Shown one piece after another: positions 31,346 through 44,395 of a stretch of 64,000 nt of DNA. A program made the position numbers and the translations under genes. Positions within the stretch are counted from its first letter, which is position 1. Each line of letters opens with the position of its first letter. The DNA is taken from positions 660,592,591 through 660,656,590 of the forward strand of contig OY856409.1 in NCBI GenBank assembly GCA_963693085.1, in the 5' to 3' direction. Source of the DNA: Alisma plantago-aquatica (Eukaryota > Streptophyta > Magnoliopsida > Alismatales > Alismataceae). A model generated the notes under the pieces. That model ran no database searches, was not told the origin of the DNA, and saw nothing but the letters and a program-made list of their open reading frames with translations.

Positions 31346-32178
31346 TCCATATCTTCATCTGGTGTTTGTCTTTCACAATGGAAATATGTTCTAGATCTTC
31401 TGACAGAAATTGGAATTCTTGATACTAAACTTGTTGTCTCCCCTCTGGATCCCAATACCAATTGGGAAGACAAATCTTCACCTCCCTATCCTGATAATCA
31501 CCAATACAAACGATTGGTTGAAAAGATTATCAGTCTTACTATGACTAGAGTTGATATTACTTCTACTGTTTGACTTTTCAATAGGTATTTTGATAAACCT
31601 CAACAATGTCATTGGGATGTTGCCTATCAAATCCTCAAATATCTAAAAAAGTCTTTAGAGAAAAAAATTACTATATCATAAACATAGACACTGCAAACTC
31701 TCAGGATATTCTGATTTTGATTATGTCAATAGTAGAAGTGGTAGGAAATCTACCTATGGCTACTGTACTTTTATTGGAGGGAATCTAGTTACATGGTAAA
31801 GTTAGAAGCAGACTGTGGTTATTCGGTCTAATGCTGAAGTGGAATGCAGAGGTATAGCTCATGTTTCTTGTAAATTGATATGGGTCCAAGGACATCTCAT
31901 GGAATTTAATATTTTTTATTATGATCCTATTCCAATGCACTGTGATAATAAAGCCTCCATATTTATTTCCAGAAATCCCACCTTTTCATGAGCGTACCAA
32001 CCATATCAAGGTGAATTACTACTTTGTTCACAAATTTGTTCTCTCTAGACACATCTGCACTCCTTATGTTTGGACTGAAGACCATTTTGCTAACATCTTC
32101 ACCAGGATTCTTCCCAACACTCACTTTGCTACACTGGTGGACAAGATGGGCATGTTTGACATATATTCTCCATCTTGA
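31346..32178 (+). pseudogene. pol: plus-strand copia RNase H end
   Basis: After the RT thumb the reading shows the 'PLDPN' type linker (about 31445) and the HWDVAYQILKYLK region (31610-31650). A 'G.STYGY' like remnant follows near 31740, and the final segment VWTEDHFANIFTRIL (about 32069-32113) matches the copia C-terminal 'Q.AD.FTK.L'. The frame ends at 32176 (TGA) within the polypurine tract. Confidence 0.75.
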
Positions 32179-32187
32179 GGGGGAGTA
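32173..32187 (+). promoter_or_regulatory. polypurine tract of plus-strand copia
   Basis: CTTGAGGGGGAG followed by TAT directly precedes the right LTR. The sequence is the common plant copia plus-strand primer type. Confidence 0.8.
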
Positions 32188-32369
32188 TTAGTATATATTC
32201 TTTGTGTTTTATGTTTTGTTTTGTGCTTTAGACGTGTCTTGTCTTTAGGTTTTCTTTTATCCCACATTACAATATTCTATTTTTCACTCACTCTCTTATC
32301 CTCAAAAAGAGAGTGCATTGTATTTGTTTCTAACACATCAAATAAAGGTTTTCTTTATCTATATGATGC
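32188..32369 (+). repeat. right LTR of plus-strand copia
   Basis: Partner of 27757-27935; the alignable core runs from GTATATAT to CTTTATCTATATG(A/G)TGC. The first bases are TTAG instead of the expected TG, probably by mutation. Confidence 0.7.
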
Positions 32370-32374
32370 CTATG

Positions 32375-32565
32375 GTAAGGAGATCTATAACATATATACC
32401 CCGAAGTGGAAATCTCTATCCCTTGCTTCTTCTTTGTAAGTTCCTCAAGGTAAGGAGGGAATTTAATTTCTAATGTCTTACCAAGTGACAATTGTGACAA
32501 TTGACTTCCTTTCCTACAACTTCTTTAAGTGCAAAAGAATTAGGACTTTGAACAGACTGTAGATA
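32375..32565 (-). repeat. knuckle-region repeat, copy B
   Basis: Matches copy A (27505-27756) and copy C (32586-32830) over ACATATATAC, CTATCCCTTGCTTCTTC, GGTAAGGAGGGAAT and GTGACAATTG blocks. It breaks off near 32565, so it is shorter than the other two. Confidence 0.7.
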
Positions 32566-32585
32566 AGTTTAATTCCCACAATGAT

Positions 32586-32830
32586 GAATTAACATATATA
32601 CATGAAGTAGATGTCTATATCCCTTGCTTATTCTTCTTATGTTCCTCAAGGTAAGGAGGGAATTTATTTTTCAATGTATTACCCAGTGATAGTAGTGACA
32701 ACTTCTTTTCGTTCCTACAACTCCTTTAGCTTTATGTGTAGAAGAATTAGGCCTTTGACCAGATGGTGAACTTTTCTCAGCTTTGTCTTTATCCTTGGAC
32801 TTGTATTTTCAATTTTTGATCATCAACACA
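32586..32830 (-). repeat. knuckle-region repeat, copy C
   Basis: Third copy, running directly into the gag frame of the minus-strand copia at 32809-33357, so it is probably the ancestral position. On the minus strand it reads as the Lys-rich gag tail, a decayed CCHC knuckle and a YLEE.KKNKQGI stretch. Confidence 0.7.
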
Positions 32831-33357
32831 TGTTTTGTCTTGTCTTTCTTCATTTGAGTCTCAACTTTTCTTAAAATGCCAAGAAACACTCTAATGGTCA
32901 AACAAATTTCTTCATGATGTAGTCCATGACAAACATGTTGTAACATATTGACATGAATTTCAAGATTACATGAGTGGCCAAATATTTTCCTAAAGGTAAT
33001 CCTAGCCTTTTTTAGGTTTTCCACATACCCAACCAACATGAAAACATGTTGTGCAACTCAATCACCTTCAATCATGTCACACTTTAAAAGGAATTTAAGA
33101 CATCATATCACTCTTATCTTTCTTGCTCTTAGTGCATATTCCTCAGATGGATGTCCATTGAGGTAATTGATATCTATGGCATCATCGACATTCTTACAAT
33201 AACCTTCATTATTTCCCCTAGGAATATTTGATGCTAGTTTTTTTGGTAATAAATTTTCAAGGATGTTCAACTTATGATCATGAATGAGAACAATTCTAAA
33301 TGCCTTGTACCAGTCAAGGAAGTTATTTCCATTCAATGTTTCTTTCTCAAGAATCAA
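32809..33357 (-). pseudogene. gag: minus-strand Ty1/copia gag
   Basis: Two frames, 33357-33103 and 33039-32809, read as a copia gag polyprotein start. LNGNNFLDWYKAFRIVL matches the family 'LNG.NF..W....R..L' motif. The later part has ENLKKARITFRKIFGHS and a KHVLMIKN end before the knuckle. This is the 5' gene of the old minus-strand element whose protease, integrase and RT remnants lie at 27470, 27060 and 24690 downward. It was split from them by the plus-strand copia. Confidence 0.8.
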
Positions 33358-33598
33358 TCACAATGGGAATTTGTTATGCATGAACATTTTTTGATCTATA
33401 AGAAAATATTTACTAGTAAAAATTTTGATTTGAAAATAGCTTTTGTTGATATTAGTTTGGACTTTTAGTAATAGTTCTCCCACTATTTTAATTCATATCA
33501 ATATCCCTCACTATTACTTGCTAATATTAGAATAAATGATCTTCATAGCGGTACAAATCCATACTTCATTAGGCCATCAGTCAGCTTTGGTTGATCAC
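33358..33598. other. unassigned stretch upstream of minus-strand gag
   Basis: Expected to hold the leader or 5' LTR of the minus-strand copia, but no primer-binding site or LTR partner was found. Confidence 0.3.
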
Positions 33599-33841
33599 TC
33601 ATATCCTAACTATTTCGGTAGGTAACAATACATACTTGCATTCAATGACACTTTTAGATAGATGATCACACAACTCCTTGTCAATATCTCCTCTTATGAA
33701 GTGCATACATATTTGTGCCTCTAGGTGCTTAATGCTATTATGATCAAATAGAGAAGTCCAACCCAAAGTCCAACATAAGAAGATATGTACCCTTCTTTGG
33801 TAGACCCACATACTTATTTTCACACTTCTCAAGATATACAA
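33599..33841 (-). pseudogene. possible copia RNase H C-terminal fragment
   Basis: An 80-codon open frame contains FDHNSIKHLEAQICMHFIRGDIDKEL. Its 'N...KH.E....HFI+' pattern resembles the segment near the end of copia RNase H domains. Nothing else around it confirms this. It may be the 3' end of a further copia copy, or chance similarity. Confidence 0.3.
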
Positions 33842-36800
33842 AGTACCATGTTATGGTGTGCCCATGAATAGTCAATCAAGTTTTACATGTGTGCTGAAAT
33901 GGAAGACATCTTATTCTTAATGTCATATTTGATGAATTGATATAATTGCCATATATATGTCCAATGAGTATTACATACACATTATTACATGTATCACATA
34001 CTATAACAATCACCCCATGTGATTAAACATGATATGTCAAATAACACAACTACTTGAGCAAATAATTGTTGTGATCGTACATCAAACACCACATCTCTTG
34101 ATAACTCTAAATTGCCTTGTTAGAGTTTTCAGTTGGTCATCTAGTAGTATTTGATCAACTAAAAAACTACTTGGGATATGCTAGGTTTGTTGATGGTGTC
34201 TTTTCTTTGTCTTCATTCATAATGCTTCAAGGAACTTCCTTATTGATGTATGTTACTAGTCATATCTTCATCTCCACTATTACCCACCACTAATTCTAGT
34301 AAACCATCCTATTCTAATTGCATAATTAGAATTAATGGATAATGTAGAGAGGGAGGTATGGAACACATGAACACACATGTTACAAGTTAGGGACCTCTTA
34401 AAAACCACAATTACATATTTTAGACATCACGTACACACAGAAATGACCTAATTGTCATATTTAAACCACTAAAAATGGATTTTAAAGGTGTCACACTTGT
34501 TTATGCAATATATAGATATAATATCATATATGATATAGGTGATTATCATATATACATGCTGCAAACATTGTTTAATGATCGTGATAGATATTCAAAACTC
34601 AAAACAAATGAGAAATGCATTTGACGTGACTCAGATGCCACTCTACAATTCTCATGGGAGGGGGCACAATGTAATAACAATTTTTTTTGCCAAAAACACC
34701 ATAGCCATGGATCTATCATAGACATAATATATTAGTATATTAAATACAAAAAGGGGATACAACATCTACCTTAGTGTGATCTTGTTGTCTAAAAACATGT
34801 CATGTCAAACTTGATGTCAATCACGTACTTTTGGACCCAGATTTGAAGTTGGTGTAGTGGAGGGACACAATTGTCCTTGTACCATAAGTAGAGAGAGAGA
34901 GAACCCGTCCATCTTATTTAAGGAACTTGTCATCCAATCCTACACACAAGTGCATCTTCCTTAGCATCATCCACACAGAGGATGTGAACTCTTGAAGTGA
35001 CACCATGGCCTTAAGAAAAGTAGAACAAACTTGAATATGTGAGACCCTCTCTATCCTTTCCTCCTCCTATCATGTGGTGCTGTAATTACAATTTCTTTCT
35101 CTCTCAATTGGTGAAAATATGGGAAATTTGTGTGTTTCATCCCATGGATGTACACCCCTTTACATAGGGGAGTCATAGGTTAGGTTTTCCTAAAGGCAAA
35201 TCCTTATCCTAGTTGCAGTCCTCAATTAGACTCAAATTAGGTAATGATTAGATACTGCTCTAGTAGATCGGTATGGTGTCCAACTAACCATCTCAATATT
35301 TATATATAATTCCATTTTCAAGCCAATTTGTTAGTTTGAATCCAAATCAATCAACTTTCCTATTTTTGTTGTTTGTAACCTGAATAGCTAGTCTATCGAC
35401 TAAACTGTTCAGCGAATCAGATGGTTATTTTTCAAAATTGTTAATCGATCAATAATTTGTAAAATATCAATCTATTAATTTACAACCATTGAGTGACCAA
35501 TTGACTTATTCAACTAATCAGTTGGATCAATATTTAGACTTCACATAATTCAAAACCATTCTGAAGTGTGACTATAAACTTCATTCCCTGAACATCTGTA
35601 TGTGTATCACCCCATTCACTTCACATTACATTTGTAGTGTTGCAAAAGACCAACAATTAATGAGAGACATCTAGAAACACTTAATTTCTATCCAAGTATT
35701 TAGAATAATTTGGAAACTTCAAATTGTAACATGTTACCATGGCCATAGAATCCCTTTTTAGTGATATCCATAATGGACATGGGACATGGAGTAGCCATAT
35801 GCTTAACATTCACTCGGTGATTCTAGATATAGATTATACTATTGAGACTCGATAATCTCAATATCATATATTCAATTACATGTGCATGGCCATGCATTTC
35901 ATAGTCAGTTTCCAGAGATGTCACATAAATCAGAGGGACAAATTCCATATACATCATTCACAGTAGTCTAAAATTTTCATTGTGCACATAATCACTACTA
36001 GTATGGTAACCCTTACTCAAAGTCACGTATGGTAGTGTTAAGAGTACATACAATAACATGTTATCATTTTAGTAACTTTAGGTAAAAGAATCACCATCAC
36101 CACTGTCACATTGAGATATGATTATAGTTGCCATGATATGGCTTCCATGTAACCTTCCCAAGTTAGGTCTGTCCAGTACAACTTGTTCTCTAACAAGTAA
36201 TTATGTATCTGACTTGTATCCAATATCATGAATAAAGAGGGATAATCATTGAAGCACGCACTCTATTCTTATGTATTATTTCTATCCTATAATATCCACA
36301 ATAATAGATGACAAGGACATTAGAAGAATGAATACTCTGAGTTTGCATATGATCTCGTAGTTAGTTCCTTAACCTAAACTACATGTCAATGAGTAAAAGC
36401 ATTCAAATTATTGTATCTAATTGTTATCTTAACATAGAAAAACATAATAAGATAATTTCTTTTTGGTTAATAATCTAATTTTGTTCAAATTATCCCATTA
36501 CAATCATCACATGAAGACCATCAAGAATTACAACTAACTGTAATAGACGTCAACCTTACTTGACCCACCCTTACACACATGGTTGGCCATCACCAAGGAT
36601 GATGACATCGATGAGACATCATATATGGTCACAGATGCATGTTGATATGATTCCACTTTCTTGGGAACCAACATCAAAGACACTAGACAAGATCAGAAGA
36701 TCAACTACGATGGTAGGACTTCATCATATGTTTTAGGGACCTAAAAGTTTGGGAAATCATGAACTATATAGGGGAGAAAACTCCATAATTGTTTCTCAAA

Positions 36801-39800
36801 AGTAGATATTAGAATTTCACCAATAATTCCTTCACTTCCTTTATCTATCATTATAGGATGAGATAACACACATAATATGCAATACATAATTTGTTTCCAC
36901 TAATTTTGAGAAATATACCCTTTCATAAACACCTATCATGGTCACCGAGTAAAACCCAATGATGTTCTCCTTGAATCTGACTGATAGTAAAACCATTGGG
37001 GGAGGATGCCTATTGAAGAAGTGCATTAAATTAAGGATACTATATGGATAAGTTGGTTTATTCCACCACTTCTCTCATGCCTCCTTCTAATGGTGTGAAG
37101 ATTTGTTAGGCCCTCAGATGGAGCATGATGCCCTCTAGCAGGTTTCAACATCAATATCGACTAGTCTCCATTATCGATCACAACCATGTATTGACCTCAA
37201 AGTGGACACCTACAGACTATAGCTTGATATAGATGATATTGTAGTTAGGTTTAGAATAACCAACACTTTCATTATTTCTATTCTCTAGACCATGATCATG
37301 ACTGGTTCGATCTCACACATTCCTATATAAAATTTTCTTAGTCCTCACATATGTGACATGAGAGAACTAATTACTCTTTAAGGAACATCTCTGCCTTATT
37401 GCAAAGATGTTGGGGAGACTTGTCAGTGCCTGCCACTGGAGGGGATAATTAATAGTAAAGGAAAGAGGGAATCATTCACAATGTCATATTCCATTGATTA
37501 TTTAATTAACATAGAACTATATTGATTGCTTAAATTACCTAATATTTTGATGGTGTGATGAATTTGAAATTTCAAAATCAAGAGTGCTCAAATCCTGACA
37601 TGTATTTGTGTTCTCCTAATTGGTCATTAGGAACCTTTGGCAACAACTTGATCCTCCTCCTTAGTGAGTTACATTGTGAATGAGGATCTACATCCCCTGG
37701 TATAGTTAACTAACAGTTGACCCACTAGCTATTCTAGTCACTGAACTAGTCCTCTATTGTAGAGCCTTAATATTGTGCCAGACAGATGATTAGATTGAAT
37801 AGTTGGTTAACATGCTTGAGTATTTGGTAGAGTGCATTGTCTAGGGGACTGTGTAGCTGTGGTAATTAATGGACATGTTTGGCTGGTGTGTCAAATAGCC
37901 TCTCCATGTCTCATGCTATAGACTTCCCAATCAAACAAAAAGAAAAACTAGTTGTTTGACTAGCTAGATGTAAGAGATCTAGAGAATTTCATAATCATAT
38001 AGTAGTGGAACTAGCCTATCTACTAGAATGACCATGACGTTTTTGTAGGTCTTGACCATAAGTAGCTAGTCAACTACTTCCCTTGACTAGTCAAGAAGTT
38101 GATTAGACTTTTGATTTGGTTGAAGTTTGACATTTGTTTATACTTAAGTATCCAAATAAGTAGACACCTTACTTGATCATATAGTTGGTAGGATTTTTTT
38201 GCTTCTCCTTGTGACTGGATATAAGGTTGACTAGAAGAAAACTTTCTTTGTATTGCTCAGGAAAATTCCTCCCTTCAGTATGGAGTTGAGAGTGAGGAAT
38301 CAAGGTGCATGACCTTAGGATTTGTTCATTAATCACTTTATGGTGGCTTCACGTCGACCCTCTCAATCCCTTGTCCTAACCTATAAAAAAAGGTTCTAAT
38401 ATAAAACTAATTAAATTTTCAACTAAATTTAAATTAACTAACCAATGATAACTTTAAACAACCTTATTTTCATCATTGTTACATTGAGTAGCAGTTGGGC
38501 TAAAAAGGAAGCAACGACCCTGGTGGAGAGTGGGGGGCTTGATGGAAGAAGCCCACACTAGCTAGGGGGAGAGGAGAGGTGAGAAGAAACATATTCTTGA
38601 GACGAACCAGGGGAATATGGTTTGGATTTCCTATAACCATTCATCAATAGTATTCTAGAGATAGAGAAAAGAGTGTGCTACCAAATTATGCATGCAATCC
38701 TATCCGGCGAGGGGTATATCAATGTAAGAACCCGAATGGATGGATAGACCCCAAGATTTTATATTTTTGGTAGTGAGGGTAATAAATGTCATTTATTTTT
38801 AGAAATTAGTAGATCCTCATAGAATGTCAAGATCATGACCCTAGTTGTATCTTTACCATGAAATAAAATTGAATAAACTTGATGAAGCATGGATTTAGAT
38901 AGAAAGTTGAAAGTAGAGTTTCAACAAATTATGGGAGATCCTTGCATCCATAGATGAATCCTTATACTAATAGAGAAGCGATAGGGAGAGAAGACATTCA
39001 CATGTATATGAGATAATAGATTAATGTGTAAGTGAGATGAAGACTTTTATATGTACAAATGAAAAACTTGGGTAAATGTTCCTGATGGCTACTAATGTTG
39101 TGAACCAGTCAAAATAAATTTGGGAAAATTATAAGTTCCTAATTATTTCTTCCATTCTATTTTATTTCCTTTGGAAATGTGTAAAAGTAGTTTATAAATG
39201 AAAAGAAGTCTATCGGAAAGAAACAATGTGCGACAAGGGGATTTTCATGTTTGTGAAGATGAAGAGAAAGCATTGACCATTCATTCTTCAGATGCACATA
39301 TACACATGTTGTTAAAGTTTCTTGTCCCGTACTTCCATGGATATCACTAGGATATGTAGTTTTGTTCATTTAGGATCAGATTCAACTGACTGATGATGAA
39401 AATAGATAACTAAAGCTAATTCAAATTTTAGACACGCATGTTGTTGGGCCATATGGTATGCCCTAATGGAAATCTAACCAACATATTAGACTCCAAAACA
39501 CTATGACCACAAAAGAGTGGAAATGACTAGTTTAGGAACATCATCAAAGTTCATGTTTTAAAATAAACCTCAGACCAGGGGTGGTCATCAATATGAAAAG
39601 TCCCCTCATAATCTTCGTTGCTACAAAAATATGGATAGAGACATGCTTTCTATGGTAAGATTGGGGTGAGACTAGTGAGAATAGATATTTGGAATGATTA
39701 TGAAAAGTTTAAGCTCAATATCAAAAGGAAAATAGTGGTTTTGAATAACTAATACTGTCAAAACTATTTAGGATCCTAGTAACCAAAAAAATCAAATGGA

Positions 39801-40179
39801 TCAAAATATTCTAGGGCACAGCTCTATTAGACTCATGTAAGAAGTTGTGTAGACTCTAGTTTCTATTTTATGTGTTTTCATGTTTGCATGTTATAAGAAG
39901 CCAAAGGAATGTCTATCATTTTCTACCCAGGTTTATCCCTACAAGTGAGTTTTTCTATGCATCTACACAAGACATCCCCACTATTAACTTTTTTACTAAC
40001 GGTGATGGACAATTTTTTCTACTATGCAGTGTTTGACCCAAAATAGAATTGTATGATGTTTATTTTTTATCATTTGATTCATTTTTTTCCTGTGCATGTA
40101 TTTGTCTGTTATTTTATAATTCAACCATCCATCGATTAAGAACCACAAAAATTGTTGTTCCGTGAAGACTACCAATCCT
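33842..40179. other. long AT-rich stretch without recognisable genes
   Basis: More than 6 kb in which I see no domain, RNA gene or bounded element. Open frames are short (under 80 codons) and featureless. A TGTAAGAACCCGAATGG sequence at 38724 resembles a Ty3/gypsy LTR start, but no matching end or duplication was found. A GAGAGAGAG run lies near 34890. Probably a mixture of very old repeat debris. Confidence 0.5.
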
Positions 40180-40700
40180 AATCATGTTCCTAATCAAACA
40201 TGGGTATGCCTTTCTTATTTTAGTCTTACCTTGGTTTGAGTTGACCCATGGTCCTACTTGATTTAGAAATGCTTTTCCTAATCGGAGTTTAATATACTTT
40301 ATTTTGAGATATCAAACCTATGTGTATGATGGATATTTATTTTGTTTTCGACTCTTATCAGGATTAAATACTACTAATAGAAATGTTATATCTAGGAGCC
40401 TATATATGGCCCTTAGCCAGAGGTTTTGTGTATTAAAGAGTTCCTACCCTTCCTTAGTTTCAGCATTCTCAAGGTTCTTTGGGTTCTATCTCTCGGATCA
40501 TATTGCCTTTTTAGTTGTCATTCCATAGTGGATTTGCCTTCTTGTTGTGGAGTAGGTCATGTGGAATGAACCATATAATTCCTGAGTTCGTTTTTTTGTT
40601 GGGATTTGTTCTTCTTCTTGTCACGTCAGTATTGTCTGTTCTATTGTTGAATCAGCCCAAAAAATTGTATAAGGGATTTTGTGATCAAGAATGATGACAA
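40180..40700 (+). repeat. possible copia LTR remnant
   Basis: The stretch has repeated CCTAATC segments and a TATA-like CCTATATATGGCCC (40399-40412). It ends with CATAGTGGATTTGCC...GTGGAGTAGGTCAT and a GAACCATATAATTCC segment. This order resembles the promoter and 3' end of copia-type LTRs in angiosperms. No partner LTR or internal region was found, so this is tentative. Confidence 0.35.
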
Positions 40701-41520
40701 GCAACATTCACACAAATAAATTTGATCACACGATCAACTTTAAATTATTGTAGATCAAGATGCTAGGACTGATAGTGAAAAAACGCCTCTAAAGCACTTC
40801 TAGGAGTTAAGAATACACAATTGTACTTTATAAACAAGTAAAATATGAAGATGATTTTTGAAAGCCCAGGCATCCTCCATCTACTAGTCTATTTCATAGA
40901 ACTCTCTTAGTAAAGTCACTAGAGAGAAGATTGTTTTAGAATTTTTATTCAAAACATGAATATGTATACATGACAAAGATTCTCTGAAAAGCTTTATATC
41001 ATTAGAAACATCTATATCTACTATGCATGGATGAAAGTAAATACTTTTGTGATCATATAAATGAGTTCAAATAAATTATTATCTGTAAATTACTGATGTC
41101 AAGATGGAAGATGAACATAAAGTTTGATTCTCTTATTATATATCTCCCCATCTTATAGGTTTTGTTAAAAATGATTCATCAAGTTATAAGAAGACATGTC
41201 TTCTTTCATGTCTAACTATTTGATTGACAAGGAATTGATTATTTCTTATAGTGAGGCCAGGAAGAGGCTCTCACTAGTAACGGTTGAATGGTATACAAAG
41301 TCAAGAATAAATAATACAACATATATAAGTCCATCCCTATGAAGAAAAAGTTCTGCAATATTGCAAATTAAAGGGACATATAATTTAATAAGTCTACAAA
41401 ATGTAGAATAAGTAGAAGCATAAAAATAGAGATAAAAAAGAAAAATGTGTGGGTGGCAATGTCACACAAGAAGTTGGTGAATTTGTTCCAATGGAAACAA
41501 ATACTTCAAGACATCTAAAT
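40701..41520. other. AT-rich stretch, no gene recognised
   Basis: No coding, RNA or element signal is seen up to the TG that opens the long repeat at 41521. Confidence 0.4.
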
Positions 41521-44395
41521 TGTAAAATGTGTGACTCAGGATGAGACCCACTCGTCATTTCATTTCAGTATAAACCCATATGATCCATACACAATGATAT
41601 GTATGACGGAAATGATGAAATCTCAATTTTTAAGTATGGCATATCTTACAGAGTCATTTTTTTCGAAATAGGAAAATTAACAAATTCCACATTATTCTCA
41701 TTACATAGTTCATCCTCTCAAAGGTGGTATTAACAAAAGAGAAATGTACATCTAATAATTACAAAGAATCAGTGCAAAGGGCAACCTAACTATCTCAAGC
41801 TATCCTTCAACGTCCAAGTTTTAGGTACCTCCTTAGTCATGATCCTTTACAATAGTTCTGTCTAGGTTGTTTTTTAACAACACCCAAAAGAGAAGGAAAC
41901 AAAGGAAGGGATGTTCCATAAACTACATAGTATGTTCATAAAGAAAATATTTTGGAATTTTAGAGTATGTAAGTACATAAACGGGTGCTACCACACAAGA
42001 GGTGATGTCTTCCTATAGTTAAGTTCAACTAAATATGAACAATTGAATAACTATACAAAATGAGTCCTTCATTCATAAAATCCATTAGAGATTATATAGA
42101 GTCTTACTGTTAAATATTTCCAAAATCTCACAAAATAATACAATTACAAGAATATACAAAATAGATTAAAAGCATCAGATTATGTCTAAGACACCACTGG
42201 CTCATTAGAAAAGGATGGGTGGATAAAGATCACCCTGGGCGGAACAACACTGCCTAATATATAAATGGGAGGAATATCACACCTTGGGTAGAATATCACA
42301 CCCTAATATATAAACATGCAGACCAAACACACTCCATGTAGAATAGAACACCTTCATAGTTATAACAACAATAGATAAAAGTTGTCTAAATACCATGTCC
42401 ACATAATGGACAAGGAAGACATTTTTCAAGTCATTAGTCCTTCTAAACATTGAGATGGCACCGTGGGAGGGTCACAAACCCAATCCAACCGAATAATTAA
42501 TGATATCAAAAGAATCCTAGATGACTGCAATTCAAAAGACAAATGTTTAAATTTAGATATCAATAAGAAGTAATAGAAATAAGATGCCAAACTAATGGGA
42601 AATCAGGTTCATAGTTATATCAATTCTGAAATATAAATAGAATTTACACAACTTATATACTTTCAACCATATGCAAGGTGAAACTCTATAGTCCAAGGTC
42701 TGGGTTTCAAAACACTTAATAACATTTCTACATGAGTTAAGGTATGATCCTAATTCAAAAATTGACTTTTGACCTACTCAAATTAGGTTTAGAAAACCAC
42801 ATTAAACGATAGATCTCATTTTTCATAATTCATATCTTATTTGTACTTAATGTTCCTAGTTACAAATATTTCATTATAGAGATTTGAAGTTTAATATTTT
42901 AACAGTATTTATAGAACCAAAATTAAGTATAAGGATGTTATATCCTTTTATTATAAATTTAATCATATATCTAGGCATGCTTATCATATTCCTATTATCA
43001 TGTTACTATTGCATGGTTGGAATTAAATTATAGTTTGAAAAAATAAATTTCCCCATCCAATCATATGATGCAAAAAAAATGATGCAATGGGAGACAGGGG
43101 AAACAACTTCATAGAGTTGATGCTAGCCCAAACCATGACATATATTATCACCATGAGAGCAACATTTCTTCCATAAAGTTGCATTTGACAAGAGTAGGTG
43201 CCAAAGGGCATACACACTCATCTTGCCATTAGAGTGGTTCAACCATGATCTACAAGGCTAGAGAGACAAACTCTATGCCAAACAAGGATGAGAAACATTA
43301 TACATGAAACCTCCATGGAAAAGCATGGTCGAGGGTCAAGAAAACCAAGAAACATAAGGCAAAACAAATCCAATTCCATCAAATTTGAAGCAACCTAGAG
43401 GAGGTGACCATCAAAAACATATGATCATAAGACAAATATAGGTCATGTTGTCTCCAGTTTTAGGTGTTGCTAGTTTTTAGGTACAAGAAAAGTAAGGGGG
43501 TATTAAGATTAATATGTTACCTAATATCTAGTGAATTGGCATACAAAAGTAGTTTTGTAAACAATATCCAAGGTTGCTGGCAAAGTTTTTAAGACTAGAC
43601 AACCCTTTGGGCTTCCTTCTGAAGCCATATCCCTGAGAAGAAGCAACTAGGGTCGTGAGAACTCCTTGAATATTGCACAGAGGAGAAAACTCTAGAAATG
43701 TTCATAGGTGGCAAATAACGAGTGCTCAAAGGAGTTTGGAGGGTGTTGAGTTGGTTTCACATTGTTTGAGTCGATGGTGCATCATCATACATGGGTGGAT
43801 ATGTTTCTTATGGCCTTGGCATATGAGTTCCAGGGGATAGGGAAGTAGCACGACTATGGTTAGAAATGGGTCCCAAATGAAGGAATGGGATGATGCAATA
43901 AATGTGAGGGGAAGAGAAGAAGAGTTTCAAGAAGATGAGAAGAGAAGTAGTGGCACAGGCTGTAGTGGATGACAAGGCATTTGTGTAAAATGTCACAGCA
44001 CACAATGCATGCTCAGAGGTGGGAGGAAGTTGCTATAGAAAATAAATCAATGAAACTTATTTAAATCAATTATATCAATTATGTCAGATTTAATCTTTTG
44101 TTTTCTAAATTAATAGAAGGAGAAACCAATTGAACCCAAAAACTATAGGTATACTAATTAAATTGTGAGGGAGCCAATTGTACCACTAAATTCACCTTTT
44201 GAGAAATGTTTTGTATATTGTTTCATTACAATAGGTTAAGTCATCACTTATGGAATTTTTTCCTCATAATTAATCAATTGTGACATGATATTTTACATAA
44301 TTCTACTTTCTTTCACCTTCTAATTTTAATATGATTCTAGATTGCTAAATTAAAGTCCTTACTTTTAATTGGTGATTTTTTTATAATTAAATCAA
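41521..44395 (-). repeat. long repeat copy 1, probable 3' LTR of LARD-like element
   Basis: Begins TGTAAAATGTGTGAC and can be followed by eye against 46719-47697 and then 53963-56365. Landmarks include the GGATGGGTGGATAAAGATC block (about 42210 and 54204), the ATTGGCATA...AAGTAGTTTTG block (43538 and 55521) and the CTTCCTTCTGAAG block (43611 and 55595). Spacing between landmarks agrees within about 10 bp over 1.6 kb. Similarity is roughly three quarters or less, so the pair is old. No coding is seen. The right edge is uncertain because the copies diverge after about 44395. Confidence 0.65.

Larger units (their letters stand above)
27757..32369 (+). mobile_element. plus-strand Ty1/copia retrotransposon, decayed, two short LTRs
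   Basis: About 4.6 kb. LTR-like repeats of about 180 bp lie at 27757-27935 and 32188-32369. Between them come gag, protease, integrase, RT and RNase H in copia order, and a polypurine tract (CTTGAGGGGGAG, 32173-32184). An internal deletion removes the second half of integrase near 30545-30590. Possible duplications CTATA (27752-27756) and CTATG (32370-32374) agree at four of five bases. Many stops and frameshifts are present. It inserted in the opposite direction into the older minus-strand copia. Confidence 0.8.

Noticed and set aside
38724..38745. TGTAAGAACCCGAATGG as the start of another LTR
   Set aside because: No matching end, partner LTR, primer site or duplication could be found.
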